This document shows, piece by piece, positions 1 through 8,504 of a stretch of DNA of 64,000 bases (positions within the stretch are counted from its first letter, which is position 1; each line of letters opens with the position of its first letter). The position numbers and the translations under genes are program-made. Below the pieces are notes generated by a model. That model worked only from the letters and a program-made list of their open reading frames with translations. It made no database searches and was not told where the DNA came from. Source of the stretch: Thermoanaerobaculia bacterium (GTDB lineage Bacteria > Acidobacteriota > Thermoanaerobaculia > Gp7-AA8); contig JADGNZ010000010.1 of NCBI GenBank assembly GCA_017883205.1, positions 1 to 64,000 on the forward strand, read 5' to 3'.

Positions 1-123
1 CCGGGCACCTCCGTGTCTCGAGCTTCGACAACCCGATTCTACGGGGACTCGGCGGTACTTCATCCCTCTCGTTTCAAAGCTGTTTTGGACACGTGTGGTG
101 GCGAAGTCACATTTCGGCGGCCG

Positions 124-3100
124 TCATCGCGCTGGAGAATTCCAGCGGCCTTGCGGATCACCGTTGAGCGTGAAGGCAGCCCACTGGCGCGGATCAGGAT
201 AGTCGCCGCGTAATAGCTGCAGTTGCGCGAACCGCAGAGCGTCGGCGGCGGAGACCCCCTGGAGGAGATGACCGTAGAAGTGGTTCATCAGCGCCGCCGC
301 CGCGTCGTCGTCGATTTCCCACAGCGTCGAGATCACGCCGGGAGTGCCGGCATACAGCAGTGCGCGCGTCAAGCCGACGATCTCGTCGCCGGCACTGACT
401 TTGCCGAGGGCGGTCTGACATGCGGAGAGGACGACGAGATTCACGCCCGTCAGGTCGACGTCCGACAGAATTTCATGGACCTCGAGATTGCCGTCACTTC
501 CATCGCCCTCGGCCAACGCGATGCGGCTGAAGAGCGGCGTGTCGGCCTCGTAGAAACCGTGCGCGGCAATGTGCACGAGATCGACGTCGCCCTTCAGCTG
601 ATACAGGAGGCTTTCCTTCGCCGCGGCCCCAACCATCGGCACCGAGTGCAGCCTGGTGCCGACCATGATGGCCTCACGCATCGCGCCGGGCAACTCCGGC
701 GAGACGCCTGCAGGCGCGCCGATCACCAGCGCCTTCCCTTTCACGGGTGTCTCCTTGTCGCGCAGGAAGCGGATCGAGCTGGCGCTTGGCGCGTAAGTGA
801 TCGTGTAGTCCTCGATCAAGTACCGCCTTGTGCGCGGGTCGCGAAACGCGCCAAACGGCAGGTAGTGCAGCACGCCGTGGGGCACGATGATCAAACGCGA
901 ATTGTGGATGTGAGCCCGAAGCGGCGCGAAGAGCTGTCCGTACAGCTCCTCGACAGTGGCCGGCTCGCAAGGCCTATCGAGCAAGCGGACGCCGCGGCCG
1001 CCGGCGCTGAACTGCCTCGCCGCACACTGGGCACGTTCAAGAGCCCTCGGACCGATTGGTAGCGAAACGTACCGCAACTTCACCCTATCGAGCGTCCAGG
1101 CATGCACAGAGTCTTGTGTGACGAAGTAACTGACCAGCGTGGTGCTGGGAGGGAGTGCGCCCTGAATCGCATCGAGTTTCAGCGGCTCGACGGTCGTCAT
1201 TGCCGCATACTCGGGGTTGGTGGCCTTCACGCGCGTCATCAGCGCCTCGTACCGCCGGCGTGCCTGGCGAATGTCGTCGTCGAGCTGTCCAGACGGCGCG
1301 AGGCGAGCCTGTTGCTGCCACTGCATCATCTGCATGCGCAAGGTCTCGGCTTCCTGCGCCGGAAGCGTGTTCTCCGCGCCGCGCGGGGATACGTGGGCGT
1401 TTCCCATCATCTGGAGAAACACTCGCGCGCGCGCACGCTCGGAGACCGCGAACGCCTCCTCGTGGCGGCCGTGCTTGACCAGCAGTTGGAGGAGCTCTTC
1501 ATAGGACGGCGATGCCCAGCCGGCGGCACCGGGAGAATTGCTGAGAAACGGATCGACCCGAGCGTCGCCAGTGGCAACGTCGAGCGCATCGATCGCCTTG
1601 CGGTAATAGGCGACCGCTTTGTCGTCATCACCCTCCTTGACGTAGGTCCCGCCGATCAAAGCCAGAGCGCCGGCGCGCTCCTTCGCGTTCGGAATGACGT
1701 TCAGTGCTTTCATCGCAAGCTCGCGAACCAACGCAAGTTCGCGGCTTTCACTGAAGAGAGCCGCCGCCTGAGTGAGCTCGAGCGTGCCGGGGTACAGCAT
1801 CCCGCTCCGGACAGGCAATTGCGGATCGGCGGGGGCCGAGCTGTCGATCGCCGCCACGACCTGCGCGATGTATTCCGAGCCTGGCACGCTCAGGGCGTCA
1901 GGTGTTCGGGACCATTGTTCCGTGGCTTTCTCGAAGTCCGCGAAAGAAATCTCATCTTTCAGAAACCTCCGGGTGGACTCGAGCAAATCGATCGTCGCGA
2001 CGTCGAGACAGCGGCCATTCTCTTCCGCCATCTGTCGTGCTCTCTCCAACAAGACGCGGGCGCTGTCGGACGCGTCGAGCAGGATGTAATTCATCGCCAG
2101 ATTGCCCAGGATCGCCGGCTCGCGAAAGGGCTCATTCGCTTGGGCGAGAGCCTCGAGCGACTTTTCCAAATCCGCTGCCGCCGCTCCATAGCGGCCACGC
2201 GTCCTGTTCATGTTCGCACTGCTGAGAGCAATCGAAACCTGCAGGTCGAAGTACTCAATCTCCTCGGCCAGCGCCCACGCCTGGGCGAACGCCTTCTCCG
2301 CCGCAGCGAACCGGCCGCCCCTCACGAGCGTCTCCGCGCGGCGGCTCAGAACAATGGCCTCCGTCTCCGGACTGTTCTCCGCGCGCACCAGTTCCAGCGC
2401 GCGATCGTTCCACGCCCGTGCGTCATCGATCCGGCCGCTGCGCATCTCGGTTTCGGCGAGCTCGCCGAAGACCGCGACCTTCAGGCGTTTCGGCGTGAGG
2501 ACTCCCACAGGCCGCAGCACCTTCAGACCTTCGAGCGCTCTCACGTAGCTCTCTCGTGCCTCTTCCAACCGCCACTGCCGCCGCCGCAGATTGCCGATCT
2601 GGAAATCGATCGGCGGGTCGACTCTCCCGCCAAAGATCGCCGCCGCATTCTTCGCGAGCCGCAGTTGCCCCTCGGCCTTTTCGAGCTCGCCGAACTGGAC
2701 GAATTCAGCGCCATAGCCCGTCCTCGTGAACGCCTCGAGAAGCTTTAGCACAATCGGTTTGCCGGCTCCCTCATACTCCGCGGGCGGCAGTCCCACGACA
2801 GGACCGACGACCATGAGCGCGTCGATGGAGAACGGGGCGGACGGCGACTTCGCTTTTTCCAGCATGGCGAGGGACTTCTCGTAAAACGCGAGAACCTGGT
2901 CGGACGGGCTCCCGCGTAAGCGCTCGTGCTCGGCAAGCAGCCAGTACGCCAGCCACGCCCCGATGTAATCGTCCGTCCCTTCGAGCCGGGTCGTCGCCTC
3001 GCCGATGTGCACACGAGCGTTTTGCGCGTCGTCAGCGCTTATATCGACCAGGCTGAGAAAGAGCCACGCGATCGCTTCGCGCCTCGGGTCGCGAGCCTCG

Positions 3101-3261
3101 TGGTACGCGGTCAGCGCCTCGTTGATCTGCACCCGCAGCGCCCCGAAGTCGCGCGAGGGCCAGTGCATCATGATCCTCTCCAGCCGGTCATCCGCACTCG
3201 AGGCGCGCGTGCCCGCCATCACGAGCAGCAGGATCGCGACCAGGACGTGTCGGTGCGTCAT
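124..3261 (-). CDS. Secreted TPR-repeat protein with C-terminal CHAT protease domain
   Basis: 1045 aa. A signal peptide (hydrophobic run at residues 7-16, cleavage near ASSAD) is followed by a long series of degenerate TPR-like helical pairs (about 25-620) and a C-terminal CHAT domain (about 780-1040). The catalytic His lies in HIAAHG and the Cys in LSACQTALG; the family signature GDEIVGLTRALLYAG follows. CHAT proteins are caspase-related cysteine peptidases (clan CD). TPR-CHAT fusions probably act in regulated proteolysis, but the substrate is unknown. It is transcribed away from the secreted and caspase-like genes to its right, which may be a functional cluster. No ribosome binding site is obvious. 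Domain call is strong; function is inference. Confidence 0.9.
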   Translation of the reverse strand: MTHRHVLVAILLLVMAGTRASSADDRLERIMMHWPSRDFGALRVQINEALTAYHEARDPRREAIAWLFLSLVDISADDAQNARVHIGEATTRLEGTDDYIGAWLAYWLLAEHERLRGSPSDQVLAFYEKSLAMLEKAKSPSAPFSIDALMVVGPVVGLPPAEYEGAGKPIVLKLLEAFTRTGYGAEFVQFGELEKAEGQLRLAKNAAAIFGGRVDPPIDFQIGNLRRRQWRLEEARESYVRALEGLKVLRPVGVLTPKRLKVAVFGELAETEMRSGRIDDARAWNDRALELVRAENSPETEAIVLSRRAETLVRGGRFAAAEKAFAQAWALAEEIEYFDLQVSIALSSANMNRTRGRYGAAAADLEKSLEALAQANEPFREPAILGNLAMNYILLDASDSARVLLERARQMAEENGRCLDVATIDLLESTRRFLKDEISFADFEKATEQWSRTPDALSVPGSEYIAQVVAAIDSSAPADPQLPVRSGMLYPGTLELTQAAALFSESRELALVRELAMKALNVIPNAKERAGALALIGGTYVKEGDDDKAVAYYRKAIDALDVATGDARVDPFLSNSPGAAGWASPSYEELLQLLVKHGRHEEAFAVSERARARVFLQMMGNAHVSPRGAENTLPAQEAETLRMQMMQWQQQARLAPSGQLDDDIRQARRRYEALMTRVKATNPEYAAMTTVEPLKLDAIQGALPPSTTLVSYFVTQDSVHAWTLDRVKLRYVSLPIGPRALERAQCAARQFSAGGRGVRLLDRPCEPATVEELYGQLFAPLRAHIHNSRLIIVPHGVLHYLPFGAFRDPRTRRYLIEDYTITYAPSASSIRFLRDKETPVKGKALVIGAPAGVSPELPGAMREAIMVGTRLHSVPMVGAAAKESLLYQLKGDVDLVHIAAHGFYEADTPLFSRIALAEGDGSDGNLEVHEILSDVDLTGVNLVVLSACQTALGKVSAGDEIVGLTRALLYAGTPGVISTLWEIDDDAAAALMNHFYGHLLQGVSAADALRFAQLQLLRGDYPDPRQWAAFTLNGDPQGRWNSPAR

Positions 3262-3502
3262 GTCATTGCTCCATCGCTTCCGCCGCGCCGCCGTTGCATT
3301 GTCCTCAATGTTACGCAGATGAGGAGCGGCGTGTCCGGTTCGGGGTGCGGCAACGGATGTTCATCGGACCTCATCACGCGAAGACACCGTTCCGAAGCAA
3401 CTGTGGCGAATCGTCTCGACGAATTCGGCTTCGACGACGGTCCCAGGCTGCATTCCCCACATTCTTTCAGCGAGCGTGTCTACACCTCTAACGGAGGGTC
3501 TC

Positions 3503-4288
3503 ATGAAGGTACGAAATTACATCGCGCTGCTCGTCGGTCTTCAACTTCTTTTCTCGCTGCCGCTGGCCGCTGCCGCACCCGTCGCTCCGGCCAAATCCGA
3601 AGCGGGGTTTTCCAACAAGGATGTGATCAAGCTCGTGAAGCTCGATCTTGGTGACGACGTTGTCATCGGGAAGATCAAACAGGCCGCTGACGCGGCGTTC
3701 GATGTGACGACCGATGGGCTCGTCCAATTGAAACAGGCCGGCGTCAGCTCCCGCGTGATCTCTGCAATGCTGGAGAAGACCACCCCGCCGGCTGCGCCGC
3801 CGGCGATGCCCTATGCCGGAGGCGGGAATCAGCCACAATTCTTCGCCGGCCCGGACGATGTGCGCATTGTGATCGACGACAAAGAAATTCGCCTTCCTGC
3901 CAACCGCGGCGATTTATCGACCACCGGTTTTTGGCCGGTAGTGTTCACGTTCCTCGACTATCCCGGCCTTCACGCGCGCACGAGAATCAAGAATGCCCGC
4001 CCCACACTCGTCATTCGTTCCGAGCACGATCCGAAAAACTACTATTACCTTGGGATGCTGGACGTAAACCACGAGTCAGACAACAACCGGTCGTTGAAGA
4101 TTGAACAGAAGGCAAGCGGCTTTTCAGCAACGACGAGGGTCGTTCCTGCTGGCCGATGGTATGTCGAGTACGAATCGTCGGAGAAAGCGCGCGGCATGTG
4201 GTACATCACTCCGAAACGCGATCTCCCTCCGGGCGAGTACGGTGTCGTCGTTCCCGGCGGCGTGCTCTACGAGTTCGGCGTGGATTGA
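3503..4288 (+). CDS. Secreted protein of unknown function
   Basis: 261 aa starting MKVRNYIALL, with GGAGGG 7 nt upstream deciding the start. A signal peptide runs to about residue 26 (LPLAAAAP). Residues 35-90 form a helical motif (DVIKLVKLDLGDDVVIGKIK then GVSSRVISAML), a pattern often seen in small secreted proteins of soil bacteria. The C-terminal half is beta-rich with a hydrophobic end (GEYGVVVPGGVLYEFGVD). It lies between the divergent CHAT gene and the caspase-like gene. Export is supported by sequence; function is not recognised. Confidence 0.85.
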   Translation: MKVRNYIALLVGLQLLFSLPLAAAAPVAPAKSEAGFSNKDVIKLVKLDLGDDVVIGKIKQAADAAFDVTTDGLVQLKQAGVSSRVISAMLEKTTPPAAPPAMPYAGGGNQPQFFAGPDDVRIVIDDKEIRLPANRGDLSTTGFWPVVFTFLDYPGLHARTRIKNARPTLVIRSEHDPKNYYYLGMLDVNHESDNNRSLKIEQKASGFSATTRVVPAGRWYVEYESSEKARGMWYITPKRDLPPGEYGVVVPGGVLYEFGVD

Positions 4289-4419
4289 TGGCACAACTCG
4301 CGGCTTGCGTCATCCTGAGCTGCGAAGACGGCGAATGCCGCTTCGCGGCCTGTGCCTCGGAGCACCGACCTCAATGAAGTTCTCCAGGTCTCGCGCAGCG
4401 GCGTCGGCGAACGGAGGAG

Positions 4420-6153
4420 TTGTGGGGCGACGCCACACACTTTTCCGCCTGGTGTCATTCTCATGACGTGAAGAGCTGGAAACCGCTGGCTCTCGGAGTC
4501 CTGCTCCTTGGCATCGCGACGGCGACGTTTGTGCCGTTCGCCTTGCGTAGCGCGCGTTCGGTGCGCACGCTGGCCGAGGCGCCGCGGAGCGCCAGCACGC
4601 GGTTCGATCGGAAGCAGTCGGCAGCGCTGTTCGTCGGCGTGCGCCGCTTCACCAGCGAGTCGGTCGAGGAGGTGCCGTACGCCGTCGACGACGCGATCGA
4701 TCTTGCCTACGTCTTCGCGCTCGAACGGCGCGTCAGTCTCGTGCCGCCGCGCCGGGTCGTGCTCGCGCTCTCCGGTCATCCGGTCAAACCGCAGTCGCGC
4801 CAGCGCCTTCGCGCATTGCGGGAAGCTGGCGCCGATGTGCGCGTCGCGGACGCCGCCGGCATTCGGGCCGCGCTGCGCGAACAGACGGCGCTGGCCGGAC
4901 GCGACGGCATCCTCATCCTCGCAGTGGCCACGCACGGTTTCCTCCGCGACGGCAGCGGATACATCCTCGGCGCGACCTCAGCCGTTCGCGATCCAGCGAC
5001 GATGATTCCCACCGCGGACATTTTCGAGATGATCGCGTCGTCGACCGCGCAGCGCTCGCTCGTCTTCGTCGACGCCTGCCGCGAGCGGATGGTGAACGGA
5101 ACGCGCGCGGTGCTGGGAAGCCCTATCAGCGCCGCGCCGCTCGTGCGGCGCCTGAGCCACACGCGCGGACAGGTCGTCTTCTATGCCGCTGCGGCCGGCC
5201 AGTGGGCATACGACGATCCCCAGGCGCACAACGGCGTCTTCACGAGTGCGGTGATCGGCGGCATGAATTGCGGCGCGGCGAAGGTCCGTGGTGTCGTGAC
5301 GGCGGAGACGCTCGCCAGCTACGTCGAGCGGAGTGTGCATACATGGATTCGCGACAATCGCGATCCGAACGTCGGTTCCGCCACGCAGGTCAGCATGGAT
5401 GGGGAAGCGCGGAATATGGCGCTTGCGCAGTGCTGGCCTTCCGGTCCCGGCTCCGGACCGGCGCGCGTCACCGTCAGCGGCACGACCATTCGCGCGTTTT
5501 CTGACGGGAACCAGCAGCTCTGGCAGAGAGAAGCCAGCGCCGAGGTGACGCATGCCGAAGCTGTCGATCTCGACGCCGACGGCAGGCGCGAGGTCGTCTT
5601 CGCCACGCGCGATACAGTCGCTGCGCTCGACGATGCAGGCAAACCGCTCTGGTCCGCTCGCGAAGCGATGAATCTGACGGCGTTCGTCACCGGCGATCTG
5701 TTCCGGCAGCATACGAACGAAGTCGTCGCGCTCTGGGCCGATGAACATAACGATGAGCATTCTCCGGCCTCGCGCCTCGTGGTGTATGGCCCCGACGGAG
5801 CCTCAGTTGGCGCCTTCGACTCCGACCGCCGCCTCGACCGCGTCACCATCGCACGCCCCACCAATCGTCACGCGCCCAGGATCGTAGCCACATCCGGCAA
5901 CATGTTGCTGCTCTTCGACCCGAAGAAACTTGCAGCCGGCAAGCCTCTCTGGGCCGGCCGCGTCTCGCCACGCGCCGGCGCGATCGAGTCAGTCGAGATC
6001 GTCGACTGCGACGGCGACGGAAAGAGCGATATCGCACTGACCACGGGCAGCGGCGGGAAAGTCTTCGTCGATTTCACGGGACGCGTTATTCACTCGCATT
6101 CGAGCGTGCGCTTCGAGCTGCTCGCTCCCAGCCGCGCACGCTCTAGAGGGTAG
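4420..6153 (+). CDS. Membrane-anchored caspase-like (C14) peptidase with FG-GAP-like C-terminus
   Basis: 577 aa. An N-terminal membrane anchor (LALGVLLLGIATATFVPFAL) precedes a caspase-fold domain (about residues 65-300). Its catalytic His is in VATHGF and its Cys in FVDACRE, followed by the small-subunit-like stretch GQVVFYAAAAGQWAYDD. The C-terminus (about 350-570) holds FG-GAP/VCBS-like beta-propeller pieces with Asp-rich loops (DLDADGRREVVFATRD, DCDGDGKSDIALTTG). The GTG at 4420 is chosen because GGAGGA lies 5 nt upstream; a GTG at 4468, just before the anchor, is the alternative. It is the second clan CD protease within 6 kb, next to the CHAT protein. Confidence 0.85.
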   Translation: MWGDATHFSAWCHSHDVKSWKPLALGVLLLGIATATFVPFALRSARSVRTLAEAPRSASTRFDRKQSAALFVGVRRFTSESVEEVPYAVDDAIDLAYVFALERRVSLVPPRRVVLALSGHPVKPQSRQRLRALREAGADVRVADAAGIRAALREQTALAGRDGILILAVATHGFLRDGSGYILGATSAVRDPATMIPTADIFEMIASSTAQRSLVFVDACRERMVNGTRAVLGSPISAAPLVRRLSHTRGQVVFYAAAAGQWAYDDPQAHNGVFTSAVIGGMNCGAAKVRGVVTAETLASYVERSVHTWIRDNRDPNVGSATQVSMDGEARNMALAQCWPSGPGSGPARVTVSGTTIRAFSDGNQQLWQREASAEVTHAEAVDLDADGRREVVFATRDTVAALDDAGKPLWSAREAMNLTAFVTGDLFRQHTNEVVALWADEHNDEHSPASRLVVYGPDGASVGAFDSDRRLDRVTIARPTNRHAPRIVATSGNMLLLFDPKKLAAGKPLWAGRVSPRAGAIESVEIVDCDGDGKSDIALTTGSGGKVFVDFTGRVIHSHSSVRFELLAPSRARSRG

Positions 6154-6239
6154 AGTAACCGGCGGCGCTTTCGGCCCTCGAAACCGGGCTGCGCCAAGAA
6201 GAGTCGGGGAGATCAGCGGCTAGGGCTTGTTTTCAGAGC

Positions 6240-6500
6240 TGGACACGTTTCAAAAGATTGGAGCGATCACGCCGGGTCCAACCACCGAGGCGAGACGCCC
6301 CGATGGCCGCGGGCGAGACGCCCACACTCCTCAGCGCTGCGAGGCATGCACGTCGGAAGGAGTGCGGTCGTCTCGACCGCGGGCACTCGGGCGTCCTCGC
6401 CCGAGTGCTGTCAGGGCGGCGGTCGAAATTCGTCGACGTTCTTGCTTGGGGTGAAGTACGGCCTCGTAGTTCTGCCGCGCAGGACTCCTAGCTACCCGCG
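6240..6500. repeat. Dispersed intergenic repeat, copy A
   Basis: Non-coding stretch 6154-6617. About 250 bp closely resembles 54,870-55,104, best between 6276 and 6435. It contains two perfect hairpins: GCGGTCG-TCT-CGACCGC (6365-6381) and an 11-bp stem GCACTCGGGCG with loop TCCT (6383-6408). No believable ORF crosses it. Likely a MITE- or REP-like element. Confidence 0.75.
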
Positions 6501-6617
6501 ATGCACGATGGCGTCGGCGATGGCCGCGGTCACTCGATCGACGACTCCTCCGTCCGTCGATGGATCGATCGGAATGATCGATAGACACCGCGCCCGGGTT
6601 TTTGTGGGAAGGGAGCG

Positions 6618-7469
6618 TCAGTGGCGGCGCGGACGCCGGGGATGCACCGGCGTGTCCTCGATCCGCGTCACGGTTCCCCAGAGCGTCCACCCGCCGGCCG
6701 CGTCGAAACGCTCGGAGACGAATGCGTCGTTCTCTTTGTCGAGCCAACTCTCGCCGTTCTCGCCGCGGCGCCAGTACCCGACGATGCCGCCGCGAACGCT
6801 GTCGTACACCGCTACGACATCGCCGTCCTTGGGCGTCACGAGGCGGGTATCGAACGTCACCTTGTCGCCGTCGCGCAGCACGGGTGACATCGACTCTCCG
6901 TTGACGCGGATAACGCGCAGTTGCCCGTTGTACACGTCGCGGATCGAGTGCAGGACTTCGGTTGTCTCGGTATCTCTATCGGCGTCGATGCCCGAACCCG
7001 CCGCGGCCTTTGCATGCGGAACGATCCAAACGTGGTGCGCGCGCGGATAGTCGAAGTCGCGCTCGATGAACTCGGCCTCCGTGACGTTGAGCGAACCCGC
7101 CTCGCGCGCTGCCGCCGCTTGTGTGCCAAAGAGGTCGAATCGCGTGATGAGAAACTCGACGAGCTCGCGGAGTTTCCGGAGATGGCCTTCGCCGAGCGGC
7201 GGCTCTTCGAGGAGGTCGCCGACCGTCGTCTTGAGATCATGGGCGCCCTGCAGAACCGTCGAAAGGTGCGGATCCTGGCTTCGCAATACGGCCAATTTGC
7301 GAAGGGGGCACGTGGAGCGACCGGCTTCGGCCACATGAGTCGGCGCATCTCCAAGCTTTGAGAAACCTCGGCGCCAGACCTTCGTCCTCGCATCGAGGCA
7401 GGGAAAGGTTTTCTTATCGCGAATAACTATCGCGTCTAGCGAACGCCGAAAACTGAAAGCACAAATCAT
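6618..7469 (-). CDS. S24/LexA-like regulator with degenerate N-terminus
   Basis: About 283 aa from the ATG at 7469. The C-terminus (last ~140 residues) is a LexA/CI-type S24 domain with the nucleophile motif GESMSPVLRDGD. Where the catalytic Lys should stand (normally in a VKRL-like strand) the sequence reads GIVGYWRR, so self-cleavage is doubtful. Upstream, RKLAVLRSQ then STVLQGAHDLKTTVGDLLEEPP resembles only the last helices of an XRE DNA-binding domain; the recognition helices are not seen in this frame. The true start is uncertain and the gene may be a truncated or frameshifted repressor. It is separate from the prophage. Confidence 0.6.
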   Translation of the reverse strand: MICAFSFRRSLDAIVIRDKKTFPCLDARTKVWRRGFSKLGDAPTHVAEAGRSTCPLRKLAVLRSQDPHLSTVLQGAHDLKTTVGDLLEEPPLGEGHLRKLRELVEFLITRFDLFGTQAAAAREAGSLNVTEAEFIERDFDYPRAHHVWIVPHAKAAAGSGIDADRDTETTEVLHSIRDVYNGQLRVIRVNGESMSPVLRDGDKVTFDTRLVTPKDGDVVAVYDSVRGGIVGYWRRGENGESWLDKENDAFVSERFDAAGGWTLWGTVTRIEDTPVHPRRPRRH

Positions 7470-7556
7470 TGAAAGACCGTTACTTGCAGGTTCGCCCTTT
7501 TGCAGTGGCAATGATCCCTCAGTTATCTGGACTTGGAAAGCAAGGGAGTCCGAAGG

Positions 7557-7632
7557 CCTGACCCTCGAATCACTTGACTCTGACCCTCGAATCACTTGAC
7601 TCGAATCACTTGACCCTCGATCACTGACCCTT
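7557..7632. repeat. Short imperfect tandem repeat
   Basis: Repeated words TGACCCTCGAATCACT and CGAATCACTTGACTC occur three to four times in the gap between the S24-type gene and the next secreted protein. Purely descriptive; no function seen. Confidence 0.6.
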
Positions 7633-7703
7633 GCGTTCCATACCTCCTGAACCTACGTTGTTTCTGCTCGCTTCATCGGAGCTCAAGACGCGGAGGTGCG
7701 TGG

Positions 7704-8489
7704 ATGCTGTTCGCCGCTGTCCTCTCTCTCTTTCTTCAGCCCACGTCGTCGCTCGTCGACGTGACGCGGCATTCCTCGATCATCTTCAGTGGCACGGTCG
7801 AGAAACTTCACGCGGCGACGCCGTCGGTGCCGCTGGCGCCGAATACGGTTGTCGTCCGCGCGGACGACGTCATTCGGCAGCCGCGCGACTTGATCAATCT
7901 GACTGGACGCCGGCTTACGGTTCGCCTCCGCGGAAACGACAAGGTGCAGGAGGGGCAGCGCGCCGTGTTCTTCACGAATGTCTATTCGGCCGGCGCGTCG
8001 GTCGGTGTCGACGTCGTGGCCATCGCCGGCGATCTCCCACCCGACCGCGCGCGTGACGAAGTCGTACGGGCGAGCGACACCGTCCTCGACCAGGACATTG
8101 CTGCGCGACTTGCCACTGCCGATCTCATCATCACCGGGACGGTCCGGCGCGTGTCGAAGCTCGATCGCGACGAGCGCCCAACCAGCGAGCATGATCCCGA
8201 GTGGGCGGCTGCCGAGGTTGCCGTTCAATCGGTCGAGGGGGGAAAGACTCCGCAGAACGCGCAAGTCGTCACGGTCTTCTTCTCGTCGTCGCGCGATCGC
8301 CTCTTCTATTTCTGGCCGAAACTTTCCGAAGGGCAGAGCGGCATCTTCATTCTTCAATCGAACGACGCGCGTCTTCGCTACGCGCGGGATCGGTCCCGGA
8401 AAATGCCGTCAGGTCCGTTCGTGGTCGATCGCAACGACGTGCAGCCGATCGATCGCCTCGAGCGCGTTCGCAAACTGATCAAACGGTAA
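7704..8489 (+). CDS. Secreted protein of unknown function
   Basis: 261 aa with GGAGGT 8 nt before the ATG. A short signal peptide (MLFAAVLSLFLQPTSS) is followed by two similar halves: SIIFSGTVEKL near residue 27 and DLIITGTVRRV near residue 147. Both open a beta-rich segment, suggesting an internal duplication of an OB-like or beta-sandwich unit. It ends 15 nt before the next secreted gene, so the two are probably co-transcribed. Function not recognised. Confidence 0.8.
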   Translation: MLFAAVLSLFLQPTSSLVDVTRHSSIIFSGTVEKLHAATPSVPLAPNTVVVRADDVIRQPRDLINLTGRRLTVRLRGNDKVQEGQRAVFFTNVYSAGASVGVDVVAIAGDLPPDRARDEVVRASDTVLDQDIAARLATADLIITGTVRRVSKLDRDERPTSEHDPEWAAAEVAVQSVEGGKTPQNAQVVTVFFSSSRDRLFYFWPKLSEGQSGIFILQSNDARLRYARDRSRKMPSGPFVVDRNDVQPIDRLERVRKLIKR

Positions 8490-8504
8490 GGAGAGAGCAC
8501 GACC

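Noticed and set aside
1102-2748. 548-codon open frame antisense to the TPR-CHAT gene
   Set aside because: High-GC shadow frame; composition is Arg/His-rich without domain signs, while the opposite strand encodes clear TPR and CHAT motifs.
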